NCBI GenBank assembly: GCA_022710485.1
Contig: JAKLGU010000010.1
Span: 1-64,000 of the forward strand
Reading direction: 5' to 3'
DNA: 64,000 bases
From: Gemmatimonadota bacterium
Lineage (GTDB): Bacteria; Gemmatimonadota; Gemmatimonadetes; Gemmatimonadales; GWC2-71-9
Below the pieces are notes generated by a model. It was not told the origin of the DNA. It worked only from the letters and a program-made list of their open reading frames with translations, and did no database searches. This document shows positions 50,788 to 59,811 of the stretch, piece by piece. The stretch's first letter is position 1. The number at the start of each line of letters is the position of its first letter. A program made the position numbers and the translations under genes.

Positions 50788-51738
50788 ATGGATCCCCTCT
50801 CGGACGTGCTCCGCGTCGTTCGCCTCGATACCGCGTACTTCTATGCGGTCGACGCATCGGAGCCGTGGAGCGTCGAGGCCCCGCCGGCCCGGCGGATCTC
50901 GCCGAAAATCCTGCCGGCCGTCGAGCACCTGATCCCCTACCACGTCCTGCTCGCGGGGCGCTGCTTCGGTGGCCTCGCAGGCGAGGAACAGGTGGAGATG
51001 GCCCCGGGTGACGTGATCGTCTTTCCTCACGGGGATGGACATGTCATGTCGAGCGCCCGCGGGATGCGCACCGATCCAAGCGAGTACGGCACCCCCGATC
51101 GATACCCCAATGCCGTCGTCCTCGGCGACACCCCGCCCACGACCTCGTTCGTGTGCGGTTTCCTCGGTTGCGACCTCCGGCCCTTCAATCCTCTCCTGGC
51201 CAGCCTCCCGCGCCGGATGCATATGCGGGGCATGTCCACCGCCGGGCTCGGCGCCTTCACCAGGCAGGTAACCGAAGAATCCCGCCTCGGCAGGGCTGGC
51301 GCCGAGACGGTCCTCACCCGCCTGGCCGAACTCATGTTCATCGAGGTGCTGCGCCGGTACCTGGATGAATTGGCCCCGGGACAGGTCGGGTGGCTCGCCG
51401 GGCTCCGCGACGAGACCGTCGGGCCCGCGTTGGCGCTCCTGCACGCCCGACCCGGACATCCCTGGACGCTCGCGGACCTCGCGACCGGTGTCTCCTCCTC
51501 CCGCTCGAAACTGACGGAGCGATTCACGCTGCTGGTCGGCCAGCCGCCGATGCAGTACCTCGCCCAGTGGCGGATGCAGGTCGCCGCCAACCTCCTGATT
51601 GAGAGCAACTCCAAGGTCGCGGCCGTCGGCAGTGAGGTGGGCTACGACTCGGAAGCCGCCTTCAGCCGCGCCTTCAAGAAGGCGACCGGGCTCGCCCCGG
51701 GCGCCTGGCGCGCCTCCCGCCGCACCACTCCCTCCTAG
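50788..51738 (+). CDS. AraC-family transcriptional regulator with cupin N-terminal domain
   Basis: The 316-residue product has a cupin-6-type ligand domain (MAPGDVIVFPHGDGHVM near 71-86) and a C-terminal AraC helix-turn-helix pair: DLATGVSSSRSKLTERFTLLVG and VAAVGSEVGYDSEAAFSRAFKKATG (both shown in part), ending in GLAPGAWRASR. It likely senses a small molecule and activates nearby genes. Start ATG 50788 has GGAGG seven bases upstream; an in-frame ATG at 50770 is less well placed. Targets unknown. Confidence 0.93.
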   Translation: MDPLSDVLRVVRLDTAYFYAVDASEPWSVEAPPARRISPKILPAVEHLIPYHVLLAGRCFGGLAGEEQVEMAPGDVIVFPHGDGHVMSSARGMRTDPSEYGTPDRYPNAVVLGDTPPTTSFVCGFLGCDLRPFNPLLASLPRRMHMRGMSTAGLGAFTRQVTEESRLGRAGAETVLTRLAELMFIEVLRRYLDELAPGQVGWLAGLRDETVGPALALLHARPGHPWTLADLATGVSSSRSKLTERFTLLVGQPPMQYLAQWRMQVAANLLIESNSKVAAVGSEVGYDSEAAFSRAFKKATGLAPGAWRASRRTTPS

Positions 51739-51900
51739 CGGACGCTTGCATCAGTCGGCTGGACCCCCGGACAAGGCACACGAAACTCGGTACGCTGGAG
51801 CAAGAGTCCGGGACGGGTGGTCATGGGCAAACGCCTGACATGTCGCCATCATGGACCAGCGCACGACGACGAAGCGCGCTGAACCCGGACGGAGATCACC

Positions 51901-52410
51901 ATGCACCACCGCAGTCACGTACTCGCCGCCCGGCTCGAAGCCGGCGCCGCAGCGCTTGCCCAATACGCCGAGTCCCTCGACGACGCCGAGTGGCAGCTTG
52001 CGATCCCCCACGACGGTCGCCCGGTGGGCGTCGTCGTGCACCATGTCGCCACCATGTACCCAATCGAGATCCAGCTGGCCCAGGCCCTGGCCGGGGGTGG
52101 CGCCATCGAGGGCGTCACCTGGGCCGACGTCCACGCCATCAACGCGGCGCATGCGAAGGAATTCGCGGGCGTGGACAAGGCGACGGCCCTCGCGGCGCTG
52201 CTGGCCGCCTCGCAGGCCGCCGCGGTGGGGGTGCGGGCGCTGACGGACGACGAGCTCGACCGGGCCGGGGCAGTCTCGCTCAACTCGGATGCGCCGCTCA
52301 CCTGTCAGTTCTTTGTGGAGGATCACGCCCTGCGACACAGCTACCACCACCTCGCCAGGATCCGCCTCACGGTCGACGCGGCGCGCGACACGGCAAGGCA
52401 GGCGTCGTGA
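51901..52410 (+). CDS. DinB-superfamily protein
   Basis: The 169-residue cytoplasmic protein has the DinB arrangement: AALAQYAESLDDAEWQLAIPHDG, VGVVVHHVATMYPIEIQL with two histidines, and FFVEDHALRHSYHHLARIRL near the C-terminus with the histidine ligands. A GGAGATC ribosome binding site precedes the ATG. The stop overlaps the GTG start of the next gene (GTGA). It is the fourth DinB-type protein in the window. Confidence 0.88.
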   Translation: MHHRSHVLAARLEAGAAALAQYAESLDDAEWQLAIPHDGRPVGVVVHHVATMYPIEIQLAQALAGGGAIEGVTWADVHAINAAHAKEFAGVDKATALAALLAASQAAAVGVRALTDDELDRAGAVSLNSDAPLTCQFFVEDHALRHSYHHLARIRLTVDAARDTARQAS

Positions 52411-53045
52411 CCCGACACCCGCTCGTCGCCATCCTGGCGGGCGCGCTGTCCCTGGGACTGTTCGCCTGCAGCAGCCTATATGATCCGGGCGAGCCGGACC
52501 CCTCCGGGGACTTCGTACCGGTGCTGGGGGTGAAGGTGACGCCGCAGTCGGTCCTGCTGACCGCCCTGGGCGAGACCAGGCAGCTGTCGGCGTCGATCGA
52601 CCCCGATACCGCGACCGACCAGCGGGTGACCTGGGTGTCCTCGGACACGTCGGTCGCTACCGTGGACGCCGGTGGGGTCGTGACCGGCAGGGCCGCCGGG
52701 CTTGGGGTGTTCATCACGGCCGTCACGAGCGACGGCCACCACGAGGCGTCGGCCAACGTGGGCGTGGACCCGTCGGCCACCGTGGTGCCGGTGGAGGGCG
52801 TCAAGGTGACGCCACAATCGGTCGTGATGATCGTGATCGGCGAAACCAGGCAACTGACGGCGGCGGTCGGCCCGGACAAGGCGACCGACAAGGCCGTCGA
52901 CTGGGAGTCCACGGACACCACAGTGGCCACGGTGGACGCGAACGGGCTGGTCACCGCACGCGGACTTGGTGCGGGCGTGTTCATCACCGCCGTGACTCAC
53001 GACGGTCACTTTCAGTCGTCGGCCAACGTGTCAGTCAACCCGTAG
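52407..53045 (+). CDS. Lipoprotein with two tandem Ig-like (Big-2) domains
   Basis: The 212-residue product has a lipoprotein signal (LGLFACSS, cysteine 21) and two near-identical domains of about 90 residues, each running VKVTPQSV, GETRQL, ATD, WxSxDTxVATVDAxG, GVFITAVTxDGH and SANVxVxP. These resemble bacterial Ig-like domain group 2 found in surface adhesins. The two copies match also at DNA level. The GTG at 52407 overlaps the upstream DinB stop. The role is probably extracytoplasmic binding. Confidence 0.83.
   Translation: MTRHPLVAILAGALSLGLFACSSLYDPGEPDPSGDFVPVLGVKVTPQSVLLTALGETRQLSASIDPDTATDQRVTWVSSDTSVATVDAGGVVTGRAAGLGVFITAVTSDGHHEASANVGVDPSATVVPVEGVKVTPQSVVMIVIGETRQLTAAVGPDKATDKAVDWESTDTTVATVDANGLVTARGLGAGVFITAVTHDGHFQSSANVSVNP
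52510..53045 (+). repeat. Two in-frame copies of an Ig-like domain unit
   Basis: The units begin near VPVLGVKVTPQSV (about 52516) and VPVEGVKVTPQSV (about 52789), spaced by some 273 bases, and share most residues and codons, consistent with a recent internal duplication inside the lipoprotein gene. Confidence 0.7.
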
Positions 53046-53098
53046 GGTGGGCGACGAGCAGCGAGACAGGCGCGCGGCAGTCACCTTGGCCTGAGGCG

Positions 53099-53680
53099 TC
53101 AGGTGCGTAGTCTCCGGTGTTCGACCTCCGCCCGTTTGCGGATTCCGGGGAGCAGGAACCACCGGATGGGGATGATGCCCATCCTGGCCCACCGCCAGTA
53201 TCTCAAGAACCTCTCGCGCGACGCCTGATCCGTCGCGGCGACCCGCGTCTCGGTCACCAGCAGCGTCCGCTCCGGGCCGTCCGGGCGGCATTCGATGGTC
53301 CACGCGATCTTGACCACTCCGGGCTCCGCAAACTCCCTGAACCGCCCGGGCGCCACCGGCGTGAACGTCACGTCGGCGAGCCAGGGCTGGCAGGTGGCCC
53401 CGGCGACGAACAGCTCGCCGGGGCGCTCGGCAAGGCATCCCCATCCCAGGCTCCGCATTTCCTCCATGAACCCGCGCGCCGTCCGCGCCACCGGCGTCGC
53501 CCGCATCACCTTCGCGCGAAGCGTGAAGATCATGCGCACCAGGAGGATGGACTGCATGTCGAACGCCTTCGCCGCTTCGTAGACACGATGCGCCGGGGCG
53601 CGCACGGTCACGGCGTAGCGTTCGCGCGCGTCGAACGCCGGGATGAATGCGTCGAGCGGGCTCGGGGGCGCCGGCCGCAT
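53099..53680 (-). CDS. SRPBCC-like protein
   Basis: The 193-residue product appears to be a START/SRPBCC-type helix-grip protein: YAVTVRAPAHRVYEAAKAFDM near the start, a long helix-rich middle, WLADVTFTPVAPGRFREF, and a C-terminal helix. No signal peptide, one basic C-terminal region. The assignment rests on fold-like alternation and is moderate. It is 8 bases downstream of the DoxX-type gene. Confidence 0.6.
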   Translation of the reverse strand: MRPAPPSPLDAFIPAFDARERYAVTVRAPAHRVYEAAKAFDMQSILLVRMIFTLRAKVMRATPVARTARGFMEEMRSLGWGCLAERPGELFVAGATCQPWLADVTFTPVAPGRFREFAEPGVVKIAWTIECRPDGPERTLLVTETRVAATDQASRERFLRYWRWARMGIIPIRWFLLPGIRKRAEVEHRRLRT

Positions 53681-53687
53681 CGGCCGC

Positions 53688-54176
53688 TCAGGGCGCGCGC
53701 GGGACGCGCGTGGGGAGCAGCTGCCCGCCGCGCACCGTAGCCCCGACGACGATGGCCGCGCCGACGAGGACCAGGTTCTTGATGATGTACTGGCCTTCGA
53801 GGGTCGGCGCGTAGGGGAAGGCCCGGAAGGTCTCGCTCGGGAAGAGGAACAGGGGCATCATGGTGCCCGGCATCTGCACGAAGAGCAGCAGCAGGGTGAC
53901 GCGGAGGAAGCGGCCGGTCAGGAGCCCGAGTCCGATCAGCGATTCCCACGCGGCCAGGACCGGCAGGCTGACGGACGGTGCCACCATCCCGAATGAGAGC
54001 ATCGAGATCGTCCGGGTGGCGAGGTCGGCCGCCGGGCTCCATCCGGGCACGAACTTGATGGCACCGAACCAGAGAAAGACGACGCCGAGCGCGAGGCGCG
54101 TGAGCGTGACGCCGTGGCGGGCCATCCAGACGGTGATCCGCGCGTCGATCGGGTCGAGGGCGTCGGGCATCGGCAT
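53688..54176 (-). CDS. DoxX-like membrane protein
   Basis: The 162-residue product has four helices and the DoxX/DUF417-like pattern LALGVVFLWFGAIKFVPG (about 27-44) with the conserved FGxxKF segment, and a C-terminal helix after IIKNLVLVGAAIVVGA. Members are linked to redox or membrane quinone contacts; function here is unknown. Confidence 0.82.
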   Translation of the reverse strand: MPMPDALDPIDARITVWMARHGVTLTRLALGVVFLWFGAIKFVPGWSPAADLATRTISMLSFGMVAPSVSLPVLAAWESLIGLGLLTGRFLRVTLLLLFVQMPGTMMPLFLFPSETFRAFPYAPTLEGQYIIKNLVLVGAAIVVGATVRGGQLLPTRVPRAP

Positions 54177-54212
54177 GAGGGCGCTCCGAGTCGGGAGGAG
54201 GTGTTGCCTGGG

Positions 54213-54740
54213 CTACAGCCTGCGCCCCATCAATCGCGCGACCGCCGCGAGGATGCCGAACACGACACCCTGAATCATGGGAGGGAGAGCCCCGAGTTGG
54301 AACTCGTCGCGGTAGGCGCGGAGCAGGAGCGCCGCGTCCCAGAGATCCGGGGTGCCGTCGCTCCGGACGCGACCTTCCCTCGCGAGCCTGGCCGCCGTGG
54401 CGAAGAAGTCGGCCGACCGCAGGGCGGGGCGCGTCTGCCACCGGGCGCGCGCCGACGTCGTGGGAGTCGTCCACATCGCGTGACGGGTGCCGGCGGGAAT
54501 GACCAGCGACTCGCCGGCGCGAAGCTGGCGACGGACACCGGCGACGCGGAGTTCGAGCGTGCCCTCGAGCAGCTCGAAGCGCTCCTCCTGACGGGGATGA
54601 CAGTGGTCCGGCGGTTCCGGAACGCCCGGCGGAAAGACCGCGAGCATCTCGAGCAGGGCGCCCGCAGTGTCGCGGCCGGAGTGCACCACTTCATACCGGT
54701 GACCTGTCACCGGGTTTTCAATCACGTCGCCGGGCTGCAC
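54213..54740 (-). CDS. Cupin protein with C-terminal membrane segment
   Basis: The 175-residue product has a cupin with EPPDHCHPRQEERFELLEG (about 42-60) and AGESLVIPAGTRHAMW, then a helical segment and a short C-terminal hydrophobic stretch (MIQGVVFGILAAVARLMG). The cupin-plus-membrane-tail plan matches the protein at 48374-48970. Ligand unknown. It lies 6 bases downstream of the small-protein gene. Confidence 0.82.
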   Translation of the reverse strand: MQPGDVIENPVTGHRYEVVHSGRDTAGALLEMLAVFPPGVPEPPDHCHPRQEERFELLEGTLELRVAGVRRQLRAGESLVIPAGTRHAMWTTPTTSARARWQTRPALRSADFFATAARLAREGRVRSDGTPDLWDAALLLRAYRDEFQLGALPPMIQGVVFGILAAVARLMGRRL

Positions 54741-54746
54741 AGACGA

Positions 54747-55025
54747 TTACGCCTTGTGACGCTGCAGCAGGTCGTCGAGCTCGGTCCTCGTGAACGTGTT
54801 CAGTTGCACGACCTTCGCATGCCCTTGGAGGGCGGGCGGGATGACGTTGCGGGCCTCTTCCCGGCTCTCGACCTCCAGGACCACCCAGGCCCGGTGATCG
54901 CCGTCCTTGCATCCCCAGTCCGCGTGCGTCAGGAAGTGCGACCCCGTCCGGAGGAACGCATCGACGGCCTGGGCGCAATCCGAGAACGTATCCCCATGCG
55001 GGACTTCAATCAGGAATCTTGGCAT
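54747..55025 (-). CDS. Small ferredoxin-fold-like protein, unrecognised
   Basis: The 92-residue product, MPRFLIEVPHGDTFS onward, has alternating strands and helices (HADWGCKDGDHRAWVVLEVES) like dimeric alpha-beta barrel proteins of the DUF4242/DUF3303 sort, but I cannot confirm a family. A His and a Cys (HADWGC) could bind metal. GGAGCC precedes the ATG; it is six bases from the cupin gene. Confidence 0.62.
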   Translation of the reverse strand: MPRFLIEVPHGDTFSDCAQAVDAFLRTGSHFLTHADWGCKDGDHRAWVVLEVESREEARNVIPPALQGHAKVVQLNTFTRTELDDLLQRHKA

Positions 55026-55096
55026 GGCAGAAGGCTCCTTGAGGTGGAGTCGAGGCGCGCGTCTCCCCCCGGCGCGCGGCGTGCTCGGTCATCCCT

Positions 55097-55609
55097 TCAC
55101 GACTTCGCATCCGCGTTCCACATGTCGTTAGTGGCCTTCCAGTTGCCGTCCGCCTGCTTGGCCCAGACGCACAGGTACTTCCCCGTCATCGTGACCGGGT
55201 TGCCGTCGGCGCCCCGGTAGGACTCCTGGTAGCTGCCGGCGGTGAAGCCCATGTCGCCGCTGGCCGCTACGCGAGCCGCTGTGGTCGTCCAGGAGATCGT
55301 GTAGGTCGAGTCGGCGAACCCCCCGGCCCAGACGTCGCGCGCGGCGGCCCGGCCCACGGCGACGGGCATGTTCGGCGGATAGGCGACAGCGTCGTCGGCG
55401 TAGAACGACGCCACCGAGTCCGCGTTCCGGGTGGCGGCCGCCGCTGACCAGGCGTCGTCGAGCTGCGTCAGCTGGGCCGCCAACGCGGCGGTGTCCACCG
55501 GCGCCGGCGCCGGCGCGCAGGCGGTCGAGATGAGCAGCGCGGCCATCCCGAGCGCGGCGGTGACGGACGCGATGCCGAACGGCCTGGTGCGCGTAAACGT
55601 CCTGTGCAT
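55097..55609 (-). CDS. NTF2/SnoaL-like lipoprotein (DUF4440 type)
   Basis: The 170-residue product has a lipoprotein signal (LGMAALLISTAC, cysteine about 31) and a DUF4440 pattern: LAAQLTQLDDAWSAAAATRNADSVASFYADDAVAYPP (shown in part), TAGSYQESYRGADGNPV and GKYLCVWAKQADGNWKATNDMW. Ligand unknown. I begin at ATG 55607-55609. It is divergent from katG with a 261-base gap that shows no convincing promoter or operator. Confidence 0.85.
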   Translation of the reverse strand: MHRTFTRTRPFGIASVTAALGMAALLISTACAPAPAPVDTAALAAQLTQLDDAWSAAAATRNADSVASFYADDAVAYPPNMPVAVGRAAARDVWAGGFADSTYTISWTTTAARVAASGDMGFTAGSYQESYRGADGNPVTMTGKYLCVWAKQADGNWKATNDMWNADAKS

Positions 55610-55747
55610 CTTGATTGCTCCTTGGCGTTGGTTGGCCTCACGGCAGGCGCCGCAGGCTGATGAACCCCTCCATCCCGGCAAATCAACAGGCCCGACACCC
55701 CTCCCGCCAGCCCTCGGCCGGCCAGGTGCGAGGTCCGCTCCGGGTAG

Positions 55748-58081
<2,334 letters not shown>

Positions 58082-58113
58082 GCCTGGCGGGGCGCCGCGA
58101 TAGGATGCGGAAG

Positions 58114-58145
58114 GGGGGCGTCTCGGTTGGCACCGAGACGCCCCC
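58114..58145 (+). terminator. Intrinsic terminator of katG
   Basis: GGGGGCGTCTCGG (58114-58126) and CCGAGACGCCCCC (58133-58145) form a perfect 13-base stem with a six-base loop, followed by TTGTCTTG, 33 bases after the katG stop. It could also end the minus-strand SEC-C transcript, whose stop lies at 58162. Confidence 0.85.
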
Positions 58146-58161
58146 TTGTCTTGCCGACGGA

Positions 58162-58413
58162 TCAGCGCGTGTAGTAGTCGCGGTCGACGCCGTCGAAGTT
58201 CCCGCTTTGCATGCAGCACTTCTTGAAACCGGCGCCCTGACCCGCAGGGGCAGGGGTCGTTACGGCCGAGCTTCTCGTGGAAGCAACTCCTTGTGGCCGT
58301 GGACGATCCGGTCGCCGCGCTTCACGCGGGTTTCGGAAGGGAAGCCCTTCCGGCGCTTGCTCGTGACCTCAAAAGCAGGGGAGGTGGTCGAACGAATCCT
58401 CGTGGTTTGCCAT
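58162..58413 (-). pseudogene. SEC-C motif protein gene broken by three single-base insertions
   Basis: From ATG 58411-58413 (AGGAG seven bases upstream) the frame reads [14 protein letters not shown] then stops. Removing one T from the TTTT near 58371-58374, one C near 58281-58283 and one T near 58225-58227 restores an 82-residue frame that ends with the zinc-binding SEC-C motif [17 protein letters not shown] and a Tyr-rich tail, with stop at 58162-58164. The conserved motif spans the third break. Three insertions with no other damage may reflect sequencing errors rather than decay. Confidence 0.8.
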
Positions 58414-58506
58414 ACGACGCTCCTGAAAGGGGTGTCTCGGATTGCGACCCCTGGGGCCCGTCAGCCCAGAAGCGGGGGGAATGCTATACCAAGGGCCCCG
58501 AAGGCG

Positions 58507-59811
58507 CTAGGCGAAGAACCTCACCGGGATGTTCCCCACCGGCCCGACCGCGTTCTCGACCGTGAGGCGCGCCGCCGTGATCGTGACCGACGCAAAGCGG
58601 TCGAGCTTCCGGTGGCCGATCGTCGTGCCGCGCGAAAGCACCCGCCACGCGCCCTCCACCCGACCCTCGAGCCGGTACGCCGCGACTGACTGTCCGCGGG
58701 CGATGTCCTCCCGCAGGTCGGCCGTCGAGACGGTGACGGAGCGCCCCGTCGCCGCGTCGGCGTAACGGTCCTCGGCAAAGAGTGCATCCAGCCGCTCCCG
58801 CATTCCGCTGAGCCGAGCTGCATCGGTCGGGTGGATCACCCCGTCCCGCGTCGGGGGCACGTTGAGCAGGAGCTTCGAGTTCCGCCCCACCGAGCTGAAA
58901 TACAACTCCACCAGGTCGTCCACCGAACGCACCTTGGCGTCCTCGGCGGGGTGCCAGAACCAGCCGGGCCGGATCGACACGTCGGCCTCGCCGGGCCGCC
59001 AGACCGTCCCGCCTGGGTCGCCGTGCTGGAGCATCGCGATGACGTCGTCGCCGCTCGCGCCGGGGTAGGGCACCGTGGCGGGGTTCACCGTGGACCAGTT
59101 CGGGTCGCCCGCCACGCCGCGCTCGTTACCGATCCACCGCACGTCAGGCCCCGCGTCGGAAAAGATGACCGCGTCCGGCTGGAGCGTGCGGACCAGCCCC
59201 CAGATCCGCGCCCAGTCGTATTCCTGCTTCCGCCCTCCCGGCCCCACCTCGACCGCGCCGTCGAACCAGACCTCGTGCAGCGGGCCGTACCGGGTCAGGA
59301 GCTCCGTGAGCTGGGCGCAATAGAAGTCGTTGTACCGGGGGGAGTCGCCATAGCTCGGCGCGTTCCGGTCCCACGGCGAGAGGTACAGCCCGGCCCGAAG
59401 CCCCTCGGCGCGGCAGGCGTCGGTGAATTCGCGCACCACGTCTCCGCCGCCGCCCCGCCAGGGACTCGACGCCACCGAGTGGGCGGTGGTGGCGGTCGGC
59501 CAGAGGCAGAAGCCGTCGTGGTGCTTGGCAGTCAGGACCAATCCGCGGGCTCCGGCGGCTTTGGCCGCGCGCGCCCACTGCCGGGCGTCGAGGGCCGTGG
59601 GCTGGAAGATGGCCGGATTCTCCGTGCCGTCGCCCCACTCCCGGTCGGTAAAGGTGTTGACGCCGAAATGAAGGAAGAGCGCCAGCTCGTCGCGCTGCCA
59701 CTGGAGCTGCTGCGGTGTCGGCACCGGACGCGCGAGCCCGGTAACGAGGTGGCCGAAACGGGGAGCCGCCATCGCGGCGGCGCCCGTCGCAAGAAAGTCG
59801 CGGCGCTTCAT
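58507..59811 (-). CDS. Alpha-L-fucosidase-like glycoside hydrolase (GH29), Tat-exported
   Basis: The 434-residue product has a twin-arginine signal (MKRRDFLATGAAAMAAP) and a GH29 TIM barrel: FLHFGVNTFTDREWGDG (about 46-62), LVLTAKHHDGFCLWPT (about 91-106) and the nucleophile Asp184 in HEVWFDGAVE. A C-terminal beta domain follows from about 345. It should release L-fucose or a related sugar from glycans outside the cytoplasm. The start ATG overlaps the stop of the GH3 gene by one base (TGATG). Confidence 0.92.
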   Translation of the reverse strand: MKRRDFLATGAAAMAAPRFGHLVTGLARPVPTPQQLQWQRDELALFLHFGVNTFTDREWGDGTENPAIFQPTALDARQWARAAKAAGARGLVLTAKHHDGFCLWPTATTAHSVASSPWRGGGGDVVREFTDACRAEGLRAGLYLSPWDRNAPSYGDSPRYNDFYCAQLTELLTRYGPLHEVWFDGAVEVGPGGRKQEYDWARIWGLVRTLQPDAVIFSDAGPDVRWIGNERGVAGDPNWSTVNPATVPYPGASGDDVIAMLQHGDPGGTVWRPGEADVSIRPGWFWHPAEDAKVRSVDDLVELYFSSVGRNSKLLLNVPPTRDGVIHPTDAARLSGMRERLDALFAEDRYADAATGRSVTVSTADLREDIARGQSVAAYRLEGRVEGAWRVLSRGTTIGHRKLDRFASVTITAARLTVENAVGPVGNIPVRFFA

